A stretch of 64,000 nucleotides of DNA from Diphasiastrum complanatum (Eukaryota; Streptophyta; Lycopodiopsida; Lycopodiales; Lycopodiaceae). The DNA lies in the NCBI GenBank assembly GCA_029204225.1, contig CM055094.1, positions 12,743,314-12,807,313 of the forward strand, in the 5' to 3' direction. Position numbers and translations under genes: made by a program. The notes beneath the pieces were generated by a model, which was not told the origin of the DNA, did no database searches, and saw only the letters and a program-made list of their open reading frames with translations. Shown one piece after another: positions 1-13,401 of the stretch; positions within the stretch are counted from its first letter, which is position 1, and each line of letters starts with the position of its first letter.

Positions 1-1
1 G

Positions 2-3000
2 AAGCTACCTGTTGGCCATGGTAGTAACATGGTAAGTGTACATTTTTCATGGAGCTAACAAAATCTTTTGTGGGCCTTTATGCTAACTCAATCACTTGTA
101 TAAGCTCTCTCTTTTTTGCACTGCAGATCTACATAGTTGGAGATTATGCTATTAAAATTTACCTAAACAAGTACACTGAGGATGAAGCATTGAAAGAGAT
201 GAGTTCTGAGGTAAGTTACCTAGATTTACTCTTAATGAGTTTGTAGTTTGCAAACTTTACTACTATTTTATAATGTGATCAGGTTCTCGATCCTGCTAGT
301 GGCCATGTGTAGTGTCATATCACAAAATCTAATTCAGTGTATACAAAGCAGGTTCTTTTTCAAATTCAAATGAATCAAAGTGGTTCGCCATTAAGAAATT
401 TTGTTCCTACCATGGTTGCTGCTGGTGTTATATGTCACAGTACTGAAGGTTACAAAGATGTTCCTTTGTATAGTCATATGACTTATGCAGCATTATCAGT
501 TAAGAAGCAGGTTGATAAATTGAACATGGAGGAGAGTCAGCATATGGCAGGTCCATTGATTTTGGGAGCTGATTGGTCACAAGACATTTTTTCCGCGAAA
601 GGGAGGGCCCAGAATGTTCCGCATGTAGAAGGTTGTACAGGAAGGATGGATGAGCAAGTGTGGCCTTACATAGTTACTAAAAACTGTAAGGGGGAAGACC
701 TTGCTGACTGGTAAGTTCTTTATCAAAATGACATTTGTAAGGTATCTTCAAGTTTAGTAACTTGGTGGTCATGTACACAGATAGGTTGTATAATGGCAAT
801 CTTCTGGTATCTGGATGTTAGTCCAGAGATAATAAGATGAATCTGTCATAGTTAGTAGACAGAAGGCCTGTCGTTTTTAAAGCTCTGAAGGTTAGGAGCT
901 AGAATCTTGAAAGTTGGATGAATTGAAGACAAGTTTGGAACAAGTCTTAAGTCGAACTTGTCACTGAGAATCATACTAGCATTCAGTGATGCTGCTAGAA
1001 GACACAGACTTGGGTACACTAATGACTCGGGGCTTAAATTAAGAACATTTATTTGCACTAAACCACAACCAGCAATTCAGATATCGTTGAGACCGATTCG
1101 CTTGTTGTCCTCTAAGTACGTTTTTCTGGTTTCAATCTTTTCTTGCACGAGATTGTCTGGTTTTACTCTCTGTCTGCAATGGGGGGCACCCTATAAAGTT
1201 CATTAATGATAAGAATGGTCCTAACTAGGATCATGTGACAACATGGAAATAGCATTCAGGGAGATATTTGAGGAGTAATGTCTTTGTCACTTTGACAAGC
1301 AAGTCTTAGCCATATATGCTTTTGCAACTGATGAAATTTTGACATCAAGGGTAAGCACATGAAGAAGGGTGGTGCTGGATTGAATCTGTGTGCCATAGCC
1401 ATTTAGGTCAAAGTAACAGCTTACCGCAAAGGTGTTGCTAGTGCCAGCGTAAAATGAGGACGGATTGCTTCAAGACCCAACAGATGTGAGGTGTAGAGCA
1501 CCATCGAAGTTATTTTGGGTGTTTCTGCAGACTCTCTCGAGTCTATACCTCCATGAGTTGCACCCATGTATATGAGAAAAGGAGATGGAGTTCCTCTATC
1601 TGAAGTTGCAATATTTGTTGATGTGATGATAACTCATCCAATCATTTGAGCATACATTTATGTGACAGAGGTTTTGTTGAGCAGAAAGGAAGAGCCTCCA
1701 AACAATGTGGTGTTCTTCACTGCATTCAAATCCATCAAGTACATTGATCCCTTTGTTCTTAATGATTAGCTTATAGAGACTGTGATAATGTTGAATGTAC
1801 CACATCAGGCCTTATCTCTAGTCTCTTGCTTAGCTTTGGATAGGAAAAGATTAGGCTTTCTGTTTAATTCTTGAGGTTGATGAAGGGGTACTGTTTCTGG
1901 ACAGTTTTGGATGCTGTGACAAATTGTTAACGATTTATTTGTTGACCAGTTTTTTACAAGGGTAAATGTGATGTTGTGGACCATGAAAAGCACAAAATTA
2001 CGGGCTGGCCTTGTCTAGGTAAGTTATCTCAATTGTCACTGTCAATGCACAACAGTTTCACATACGGACACAACTTTTGCACACTTTATTGTTGAATCTT
2101 CTTTCAGAAGACTGCCTCTTATTAGTGAGAAGCAGTGCTTGGTGAGTCAGAGGCACATAGATGAGTCGCTCTAAGCGGTTGATTAGCTTTATCCTATTCT
2201 TTTCACACTTACCATATTCTCAGCATTGATGGTTCTCATAAAACATCCCAGGAGTAATGACGACTTCCTCATAAATATCCATTTATAAGGAAGGGACATG
2301 GAATAGTCTCTGGAGGCTTCAACTAGGCTTCTTTGCAGACTTTTTACACCATATCATTGGACTCAATTCAGATTCACCAGCTTAAAGTTTCAGAACTTTA
2401 GTTGGAGCTGAAGAGAAGCAGATGCTAGGGCTTGTTTGAGGGTATTCGGTAGCACTACAACTTGAGATGTCATGTCTAATTGTGAGTATGATTGTGTTCC
2501 CACTTCTCGATTCCACTCGTCACTTAAATCTAATTCGCAACTAGGACCATTGATGATGTTATCTTTTCTTTATAAATTCTCTATCATGATCTAGAATCAC
2601 AAGCAGGAGTTAGAGCAAGCCTTGCAGCTTTACTCAGCAACTGTGAAGAGTAAAAGTATGAGTTCTTCCACAGCCTGCTTATCCTAGGCAGCCTCCAAAT
2701 AGAGGTGACACATTCTAAACAATAGACACTTTGAAATGGAGATTTAGCAACATAGCACCCATAGCTGCAAATTCTTCTGGTCTACTGCTAGGAAGTATCA
2801 ATTGATTTTTCTGTACTCCTGACTAGGGTAGAGATGTTCTGTACATGATCTTGGTCATGTACACATCAAACACTTATAAATTTGTGATGGTTTTGTTGTC
2901 CTCTTTCAAAGGAAGAATTGCATCGCCATTTAGTCAGTTCACACACTTGTGTACAGTTTTAGTGTAGTGTATCCCTTTTGGAACAAAATGGATCAACATA

Positions 3001-6000
3001 TATGCTTTCCTGTCAATAAAGTCACTCTATGTCTGATCTATACTTTTTTTTAATCTCAAATGTGTAGTTTTTAAAATTTTCATTTATTACAAAGCATGTC
3101 TTTCAATGGTGTGCAGCTTCAACTCTTCTTTTTTTAATCCCAATTGTTGCTATGATGTTGATCTTTAGTAAACGCTTATAGGATAACATTAGGACATCTG
3201 TTCAATATTTAATCCATACGATAAGTTGATTGGAGCTTATTTTGATATTTGAATGTTAATTATTACAGTTCTCAGGTTGCAGTTGATTTGATGAAGTTAC
3301 TTACTTAGCATAATTTTTCTGTTTCAACTCACAAAAAAATGCAGCTAATTATGGATTTTCAGTGAAAGATTTGAAGATCGCAATCTGGTTTCCACTTTAA
3401 ATGTACTGCTTGAAATTTTTCCTTTTTTGTATGCAGTCGAAGTAAAATGACAAAAGATGACTTCTGTAACCTGGCTACATTTCTTGGCCGGCAAGTGAGA
3501 TACCTTCATTCTTTGCCACTTCCATTCTCTTTTGAGAGCTCAGTTTATGAAAGAATAGCTGATTCCAATCTGCTGGCTGAAATATTCCGTAATACAATCA
3601 AGCCTGAGGGGAGACAAGCTCAAATTGAATCGCAAAGGTTTTGTGAATCAAATGGTAAATGCCACCCCAAAGATTATACAGATTGGGCCAGTAAGGTTTC
3701 AACAGTTTGGGACAATTTCTTTGCTCCTATTCGAAAACTTCGCAGGGATGTTAAAGATCGGGTAAATGCATGGTAACGCACTAACTTTATACTCCTTTGA
3801 GTGTAGCTTTTAAATAGAAAAAAAAAACAAATTTTCACAATCTTGTGAAGTCTTTATGGTGCTCATTTGTATGTTGGGTTAACGGTAAGGCTATTTATCA
3901 CTTTCTTGACATGCCTTTTTTTATGTGTATTTGTCAAAGGTTTTGAATTTCATGCTCCTAACAATCAAGAACAATCATCATATGAGCATGACTAGAACAT
4001 ATCAATGGATAGTAAACTTGAATTTTCCAACTAAAACTTTAGTACCATTAACCGGTTCAGTGTGTATGGTTCGATACGCATTAGGTTTTGATGTCAGTTG
4101 GGTCATGACTTTTGCATTTAGGTTTACACAAGCTGATGCCAATTGGGTCATAACTTTTGCACTCAAGTTTATGCAACTCATTTTGTGTAAGCCACCTAAC
4201 TACTTGAAATTGGACATGAAACTATTGGAAACCCATTTGACAATGCATAAGATGTGTGTCAAGAGAATCAAGAGGATGACCACACAGATATTTTGTCAAA
4301 CCCACTACCACCGGATGAGAAAGCCCCAACCTAAGAGCACTAACAAACAACTTTGAAGAAAGATGCAAGGGCGAAATAACGGACGTGCAACAAGCCAAGC
4401 ACTTGCACCTAGGCTTGCACAAGTACATTTGAGACTCGAACGTCTCAAACACATTTGAAATGTTTGACTCATATGTTTCAAATGTTTGAAACGTGTCGTA
4501 CATGTTTAGGTAGTTCTTTTTAGGTTTCCTTTGAAGTGTTAACGTAAGTACTAGGGGATTTATAGGATTGAAAATTGCCTCTGGACAGCTCTGATGTCCA
4601 CTATTGTTGTTCATCACAAGATTAGCTTCAGTTTGAATGTTTGGTCATCTTTGAAGTTTGGCTTTACACAAGGTGTCTAAACAAAACATAAAAAAGTATC
4701 GAACAAAACCTCAGAGGCCATCTTTTATCACAAATTAACATCGTCATAATGCCAGTTTTGGGAAGATATAGACATCTATACAGAAATTCTTGGCATCCAC
4801 TAGTCCTCATTTATGGTTAGAGAAGGAATCTTTAAATACCTTATTCTATTACTTGTGTATCTACACGGGCTGTAATCCTTTGTAGTAACTAGCACTAGTC
4901 TGCATGCTCGTGTTTTTGGTATTCCTCTGTTATCCTTCACAAACTACTTACTTTTTCATTTTTGAGGTTTAGCTGGTCAATAGATCATCTGAATGTGGCA
5001 TGTATTCCTCAAGAAGAATGGCTCTAAGAAAAGAAACAAGACTGGTAATAGTAGCATCTCCAATCTAATTAAGCTCTCAGACAAAAATGAGCAGTATTTT
5101 GAATTATTCACGGCTGAAATGTCTAAAGTGAGAAGAAGGTGAATCATGTTTCTCTAGGAGCCTTCATGTTGCACCGATTTTAAGCAGCAATAATGGTGCT
5201 TCAAGCCCTGCTGGGGGGTACGGGTCCAGCCTTGATGCTGCTAGGAAGTATGGGACCAACATGGCTCCACCCAAGAAGTGTAAACAGGTGCCATTTTGGA
5301 AGCAATTAATCTTGTCGCCCACAAGTTCCATTCCGCACATAAGTTCATACGTTCAGAAAAGTGGACTGTTTGCACTCAATACCACACCAATTTTCGAGTA
5401 GTAAATTGCATCAGAGAGGCTGAGGAAGGGCGACCTCAGTGGGGCAGGTAGCTGCAAGTTAAAGCTCAGTGAAAGACTGAGTGTAGCCCAAGAAATCCTT
5501 TGTCCGATGATCAGAGTTTACAAGTGATAGTCTCTTATTACATCTTTGATGGTGTTGCTCAAATGCATGCTTAATTTTGGGCACTCACATTGTGACAATT
5601 GCTTGTAGAAGGCCATGGCTGGCCATGGGGCACTGGAGGAGCGGACTGGATTGATCAGCAGCCATAGCTTTGGGTGGAGAGAGAAGCACGTAACCAGTGC
5701 CGAACCCTAGGGAACACAGGAGGTTAGATACCACAGTCAGGGTTGTGTCCAGCGTACACGACCAACAGGGCAAGACAGTGTGAGTAGTGTGCCCCGGCAC
5801 AGTCCATAGCCATGGCGGGCCTAACACAGCCTAGGGACCCTGTCAGTAGGATAGGGCCCACGTTGGGTCCCGACGTGCAGTTGGCCACGTCAGTGCCACG
5901 TGGTTGACACTTGGCAGTATGCATGCTACCAGTCCTCACATTGGGCTAGGAGGGGCTTGCTCCGTATCAGGGAGTAGGCAAGGTTGGGTGGATCAGTTAG

Positions 6001-9000
6001 TGTTTGCCCTACTGTGATGTTAGGATCTCTTACACTGGTATTAGAGCCATCTCCTTCTTTGGGAGCTTAGTTTCAGCAAGGGAGAAATCCATCAGAGTGT
6101 ACAAACTCTTGTCCAATTTTCAGAAATTAGTAGAGCAGGGCCAGCGCTGAAGGGATAGCCTTCTACTGAGAAAATTCTTGTAAAAAAATCTGATTTTTAG
6201 TTGGAACTTGAGTCAGATTCAAGCAGCAGGGCCAGCGCTGCAAAATCAATGTTCAAGCCTTATTTTCGCTGAGAACTTTTTGGAAATTAGATCAGATTTG
6301 GGACAGCAGGGACCTGGTAGACCAGCGCTTTTGTGATGCAGCTCTAGCGGGGGTTTTTGCAGCTATCCATCTGAATTTTCCAACAAGGTTTTGCTTCAGA
6401 GATAGGGGACTGACCAGCGACCACTAAAAAAGATAAAAAACAAGTTCATCTTGTTTAGACTGTAAGTTTCCCAAGTGACTCGGCAGCTTCCGAGATCAAA
6501 GTGTTTCATGAAGACCATGAACAATGTTGCCAGCTAACCTCTGCAATGCTAGCGAGACCCTTCAGCTTTGGGCCACATGAGCTAGTACGTATGCATGGGA
6601 CAGTTGGTAACCAATCAGTTAGAGTAATGGTTGATGATGGGGCAACCCATAATTTCATCAACTACACCCTAGTTAAAAAACTCAGACTTCCAGAAGTACC
6701 TAGTCAGCATAGGTAAATAGTTTCATTAGCTAAGGGTGAAGACAAGAAAATTTGGGAAACTATGGTAAGTAACTTAAATCTTGGTATTCAGGGGTATCAA
6801 GATGAAATAAACTTTCAGATAATGCACCTGGATCGCACAGACATTGTTCTCGGGAGAGATTGGCTCTACAGCTTAGGACCTTCCCTCCACAGAAATTATC
6901 AGGAGAACACCCTCAGCTTTCAGCATAAAGGTCGAGAGATCCAGTTGCATGGGGAGCATGATGTCCCCAACAGTCCTACGGTCTGCAGTTTAGAGCTCTG
7001 TCAGCTAATCGGAGACAACGACCATTAGGTATTTTTATGTGACTTTCAGTATAATTCAGAAGTTTCTATTTCTAGTTCTTTACAACAGAAAATAAGTAAA
7101 TTAGAAACTTTATTGTCTAAATTTAAAGATGTTTTTCCTGAAGATTTACCGCATGGTTTACCACCTAGCAGAGAGGTAGATCATGCAATAAACCTAGTAC
7201 CAGGTACAACACCTGTTTCTAAACCTCCATATCGGGTCAGCCGAACAGAGGATGAAGAAATAACTAGGCAGTTAACAGATTATCTTGGGAAAGGCCAAAT
7301 TCAGACTAGTAGTTCATCATGGGCCTCACCAGTCCTTTTGGTGAAAAAGAAAGAGGGGTCTATGTGTCTTTGCGTAGATTATAGAGCCCTCAATAAAGTC
7401 ACAATTAAGAATAAATACCCAATGCCTCGGGCAGACGAGTTGTTTGATCAACTCGACGGGGCTAAGTTTTTCAGTATAGTTGACCTTAGATCGGGATATC
7501 ATCAAGTCTGTATCAAGTCGGAAGATGTTCCAAAAATAGCTTTTAGGACTCGTCATGGTCATTATGAGTTTAAGGTGATGCCATTTGGGCTCACAAATGC
7601 TCCAGCTACTTTTATGACCTTGATGAATAGTGTCCTCAGACCATACTTGGGTAAGTTTGTAGTCATATTTTTAGATGACATCCTCGTGTACAGTAAAACG
7701 AGGAAAGAGCATCTTAAACACCTCAGAAAGTTGTTTTGACTGCTTAGAAAGCATAAGCTTTATGCTAAGAAACCTAAGTGTGAATTCTTCGTTGAAGAAG
7801 TAGCTTATTTGGGTCACATTATCTTGGCAGATGGGATTAAGATGGACCCTAGTAAAGTTAAAGCCATACTCAGTTGGCTGAGACCTCAGAATATTTTAGA
7901 GCTTCAGATCTTTCTTGGTTTGGCGGGATATTACAGACAATTTGTCAAGGAATATGCTCAAGTAGCAGTTCCCATGACAAATCTCTTGGCGAGTGGTAAG
8001 TGTGATGATTTGCAGGTTTTGCAATTGGTAAGTGTTACAACCTTTACTCCCTATCCTGGTTGTTTACTGTCCTATGTACAGATGTACTTTTTGTAAACAC
8101 AAAAATGGCTAAGTCACTGGCCTGTGGTGACCTTTGTAATAGAAATCTAATGAAACTATTAATTGAGATTCTGAGCCTCTGAGTTGCATGTTGTAGGGTA
8201 CTGGGACAATAATCAGGAGTGGTTGGACCGACCTCCTAAAAAGTAGGAGAATTGTAGTCAACATGACATGTCATATGCTCACTAGGACACTTGGTGCAGT
8301 GAATGAGTGACACATGTCAAGGTTGATCGGTCAAACATGACACGTGTCCTATGCTCACTAGGACACTTGGTCCAATGTATGAGTGACACATGTCAACCTA
8401 CTCACTTGCCCCTGTGTTAGGGTATGCCAAGTGGCAAGTGTCGACTGAGCCTCTATGTCGCATGTCCCTTTGGTGTAGGGTACTTGATCATTAATTTGGA
8501 GTGGTTGGACTGACCTCCTAAAAAGGAGAGTTGACTAGTCAACATGACATGTGTCATATGCTCACTGAGACACTTGGTCTAGTGTATGAGTGACACATGT
8601 CAGCCTACTCACTTGCCTATGTGTCAGGGAACTGCCAAGTGGCAAGTGTTGACTGTGCATGGAGTTGGCCATGTGTCGACGTTAGGATGGGTCAGGGTTA
8701 AGGGGTGCTTGAGGATTGTGCATAAGTGAGCCTAGAGAGAGGCATTTCTCATCATAATCTATGCAAAAAAGGTTGGGAGTAGACAAGGCAGCCAGCTCCA
8801 CCACGTTTAATGCTTTTTGATGTTTGTACATGCAGGGAAATCAATAAGGATCGAAGTTTCAGATCGTTGTGTACTGGATATGCTAGGTTTTGAGTGAAGT
8901 TTTAGATTTGGAGTCTGACTGTAAGTCAATTCAAATCAAGTCATTGTAGCTGTAGAGCAGTGTATTAGGTTTGTCATCAATGGGATACACTTCTACCGTC

Positions 9001-12000
9001 AATTTAGGATAAAGTCAAGTCGATTTGCAGTATTAGTATTGTATCTTGGATACAGATGCTATTTTGGAGGGCGTAGATCACTTGGACCATGGAAGATCTC
9101 ACAGGCTCACTAGGAGGGATATTGGCATGCACGCTATGTGAGGGGCTTGATGATGACTTTGGAGTTTACATCTCAGTGCATTCTCAAGGAATGGTTTGAT
9201 ATCGTTCATGGAAGCAGCTTTGGAGCTAGCTGGGAGAATACAGGAAGGGGCACTATTGGTCTAGGTGCTCAAATCTTCGAGATCGATGATGGCATTTGGA
9301 TACCTGGTATGGATTGGATTGTAGGATGATATGATGATCATCAAATACAGCTTGTTGGATGGAATTGAGGCATTGGATGGACATGGTTGACAGGGGTGAT
9401 TCAGGTTGGAATCTGGATCTGCAAACGCAAAATGGACAAAGCATGAAGCTTTGTGAGATGGAGATCACACGTTTGGGTGTGATGGAAGCAAACACTATGG
9501 TGGGTGTGTTGTTGGAGATCTACTAGAGGGAAATTTGTATCCATTAGCAGGGCCAGTTATTGGCATAGCCATTGATGGAGTGGCGACTACCATAAGGGGC
9601 ATGGATGAGCTATTTATTAGCTATCTTGTATTTGGCTGTATTTGCAGGAGTTTAGGCTTGGCACAGGTGTTGGAACCTATTTGGTTCAGATTCTCAACTG
9701 GTGAGATCAGGGAAAAAGCGTAAAGGAAGGTCACTTGGAGCCATATACCTCAGTAAGATCAGGTTGGGAGACATTGGTCTCAGGATCCTGTGAGCGGTGA
9801 CTCATGGATGGGCTTGCATTGGCGTGCTGTCGGATGGCACATAGCCAGGGAGAGCAAGCAAATGCTAGGAGCTAGGAAAAACAAGTGATGCTTTGGCGAT
9901 CGGCCTGGATAGCAGGATGGTGACAAGGATCGAAGACATCAATTGAGTTTAGTGATTGGATGATGAGTCCATTGGGGATATCACTCGGGGAGATGCTACG
10001 GTTGCTCGAGTTTGGTGCGTCATTGGATGCATAGGTGATGCTCTTCTATTTTCTGGTGGTTTATCTTTTGTGATGATGGTTGGATACGTTTGACCTACAT
10101 GGACGTAGGTGATATAGATTGTGTCATATGAGATGGTACAGATTCGAATGGCATGGACTACATGGCAGATGATGTTGATCCAATATGCCTTATGGTTGTG
10201 AGCCAACAAGGATGGAGATGGTTACTCGGGGAGTGACAGCTAATGCTTTGGTGAGTACTCAGGTGAGATGCATAGTCATATGCATGGTTGGTGATCTCCA
10301 GTTAGTGTTACATGTTGTTTTATCCATCATTCTTTGATAAATAGGATGCAGTTTGTTTGGTTAGATCCAGTTGGAGTCTAGTTGCACCATAGGTGGATAG
10401 ATTCTCGAAGAGATATTAGTGGATAACGGATACTTGTTGGAGATTAGATAGTACAAGGTTTGGGATTTTGATGGAGCTATCCTACTTGATTTTCTATATG
10501 TGCATTCGGTTCGTTTTTGGATGATATGAAAAATATGGTGGTGAGTAGGGTTTCTTGCCATGATACTTTTGCATTGGTCAAATCAGAGCTGGCAACGTCA
10601 AGCATGGGAAGGTTGAATCTGCATGGATGTAGGAGTGGCAAACTATCAACAGTATCTATGGGAGATTGGAGAGCTATCCAGGTATAGCCTATGGTGAGGT
10701 GATGTACATTCATTCACTGAGTCCTTGGTAGACGCTGGTGCTTGGACCATGGGAATGAATGATAAATCAACTTCCAAGATCAGCAAGACAGGATGTCAAG
10801 GCAAAGCGGCTTGGAGAAGTGCTTTGTGTGGGAGATACATTAGAGATGAGGCTTGGAGTGCTCACTGGATCGTGGGAGACCTAAGATGATGTATGGAGAC
10901 ATCTATTCGATATGTTTGGACGTGAGGGCATCTTGGTTACAGGTGTGTGCCATGATCGAGGATCTGATTTGGAGACCATGGTGTAGCAGTGGATTTACAG
11001 GTGACACAGGTGCTGGTACGACAGGATACCACTTTCGGGTAGGCCTTGGTCATTTATTTGATGCTTAATCATTCATATTGGTTTGCATGAGTGTGTGTGT
11101 GTGTGCTTGCATGTTACCTTGTCACCGGAGGCTAGATCAGAGTTAGAGTCTTCTTGATTATGCATATGCTACTTCAAGAGCAAAGTAATTTTTGGAATGT
11201 TTAGTTATGACTTGTTGTTATGCCTACTAGTTGTCTATCTAGTGAGGGTATAGTCTTATGGTGGCAGTAAGATTTCCTCAGGTTGAGCCTCAATTGCTCA
11301 TTGATGTCAGCTTTAGCTTGTAAGTGCTTGATAGGATGTCAACCTAGCTAGATAGAGCATGATAGTCTCATGGTGGCACTGGGATTTCCTCGGTTCGAGC
11401 TATGTCGCTCATGTGGTGGCAAGTGTCCACAGTGCATGGAGTTGGCCATGTGTCGAGATTTAGAAAGGGTTAGGGTTAAGGAGTGCTTGAGGATTTTGGA
11501 TAAGTGAGCCTAGAGAGAGGCATCCTCATCATAATCTATGCAGCAAAGGCTGGGAGGAGACAAGGCAACCAACTCCATCTTGTGTTAGAAGTAATTTGAT
11601 GCTTGTATGTGCAGGAAATTAGCAAGGTTTGAAGAGAAGATCAGAGAGGGAGTCTGACATTTGGTCCACTCGTGTTCAAGTCTGATGGGGAACAGGTTAG
11701 CTTGTTAAGAGTGTGGCAAACCCTTTATGTGAGCATTGTATTTGCATGATACTTTGTGGTGTCAAACCTAAACTTGAGCATGTGTCAAGTGGTGTGAGTC
11801 AAGTACATGGTAGTAGGAAAGTGCATAACATTCTTTTGGGTACTCCAGACATTGCTACGGGTTATTGTTTTACACTCCTACTGTATTTGAGCTTAAGGGA
11901 CTGTGTTAAGAATCAGATTGAATCTGATGTATTTTATGTAAGCTCAAAATGCAGTAATGTACAATTTAATTAGATTCATAGTTATCTAGTTTATTGTATT

Positions 12001-13167
12001 TGGTAGTGACCGGGACATGACCCACTATCGAGTTATTTGTCGGGCACTCGTCTCGTAACTAGCTACTTGGATTAGCTGTGTAGCCACACGTAGGAAATCA
12101 GTTGTACAGTATTGTTTACAATACTTGCTATATTTGGGGGCATGTCTCGAGTTTGTCGGTCAAATTTGGCCATATTGGGCCTAACTGTAGTATGACGGGT
12201 GCTAGGCTAGTTTTAGGACACTTGTCAAGGACATGCAGTTTTGGTGTTTCCTATGTATACTGTATTTAAATGTTATTTAATAACTTTTGTTGTGCCATGT
12301 TTTAGAGCTTGTGGTGCTTGAGCTATGGTGATTGTGTTTGTGATTTGCATACTGTACGAGATCCACAATAATTTAACAATTCATCCATGCATTTCCGCTT
12401 ATTCATTATCCTCACCAACCTCTTGAGAGTAGAGCTTATTTCAATAGATGTTTGCACTCTTTTGCACTTCTTGATTGGAGATTGGTGTCTTATTCTATAA
12501 ATTGTATTGGAAAACATTTGTTTTTGCTATAATTGGTTACTTGAATGAGAGTTTTTAGATAAAATGTTATTTTTCTACATTGGACAACTATCATGAATTG
12601 CTTTCATTTAAAAGATAGCTCATTTCTCATTTCTATAGTTCATGTCTTCTTCCATTTCCATCTCTATCTCTACTTTCTTGTGTCCTTTATCATTGTATCT
12701 TTGATCATGTGTAGGGACTCCATGCCCCATCACCTCCTTGACCAAGTGGAGGCATATCTTCCACTTGATCCTATCGGCCTGATTGGAAAGGAAGAGGTAG
12801 AACCTTTCTTGCACTATCCATGGAGAATTTCTGTTCACAGAAATTGTAAATAAAACTTGTTAAATTGCTTTATAACTGTGCACTGCTAACATGTCTCATT
12901 CTTCATGTTTCTAGCTTCTTGAAGGTGTGCCTAAAGCTAATTGCCTTCCAGTTTGGCTTCATATGGACTTAATGGATGACAATATCAAGTTGGAGCCATA
13001 CTCGTGCCAGATTGCTAGTTTCGATCTTGATGAACCTACAAAGGGCAATGAGGGGCCTACACTCTCACAATTCACAAGTTGTTTTGAGAATGCTACAAAA
13101 GTGACCAATTGTCAAAGGGTTATGCAACCAAGCTGCATCTTGGATTTTGGAGACATATCACTTGGTA

Positions 13168-13231
<64 letters not shown>

Positions 13232-13311
13232 AAGATCTTTCTCTCTCCTTCTCTCAATAGAGTTCGGAATATAGTCATAGATTCCATTTGTGATTTGTTA
13301 CATATTTTGAT

Positions 13312-13401
<90 letters not shown>

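Larger units (their letters stand above)
5580..8032 (+). mobile_element. Ty3/gypsy retrotransposon A, degenerate, gag missing
   Basis: A primer-binding site at 6036-6048 follows an LTR-like end (...TTACA, 6034). A 450-nt leader, a protease block and a reverse transcriptase block follow, broken by in-frame stops at about 6717 and 7737. No gag is recognisable between the primer-binding site and protease. RNase H and integrase are absent because the frame is cut at about 8032 by another LTR-type repeat. The left edge of the 5' LTR cannot be fixed by eye (5580 is nominal), and I found no 3' LTR partner. Confidence 0.65.
3773..12714 (+). other. Intron 4 of the JMJ21-like gene, 8.9 kb, transposon-filled
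   Basis: Donor is GTAACG at 3773 and acceptor is TGTGTAG ending at 12714. The codon for tryptophan is split across it (TG|G). It contains a 45-bp tandem repeat, a hairpin cluster, a broken Ty3/gypsy element and a non-coding LTR-type repeat. The last kilobase (11666-12714) shows nothing I recognise. Confidence 0.75.

Noticed and set aside
11262-11271. CA followed by GTAAG as the right end and target duplication of the repeat starting at 8033 (preceded by GTAAG)
   Set aside because: The shared LTR-type block continues at 11405-11665, beyond this point, so a match of five bases is probably chance.
8881-11404. Several 60-90-codon ORFs between the LTR-type repeats
   Set aside because: They are on both strands with no shared motif or homology. 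The interior appears non-coding.
12823-12846. Longer exon 5 of the JMJ21-like gene ending at GTAAAT (12846)
   Set aside because: It would leave one extra base and put the catalytic HMD exon out of frame. The donor at 12797 keeps the frame.
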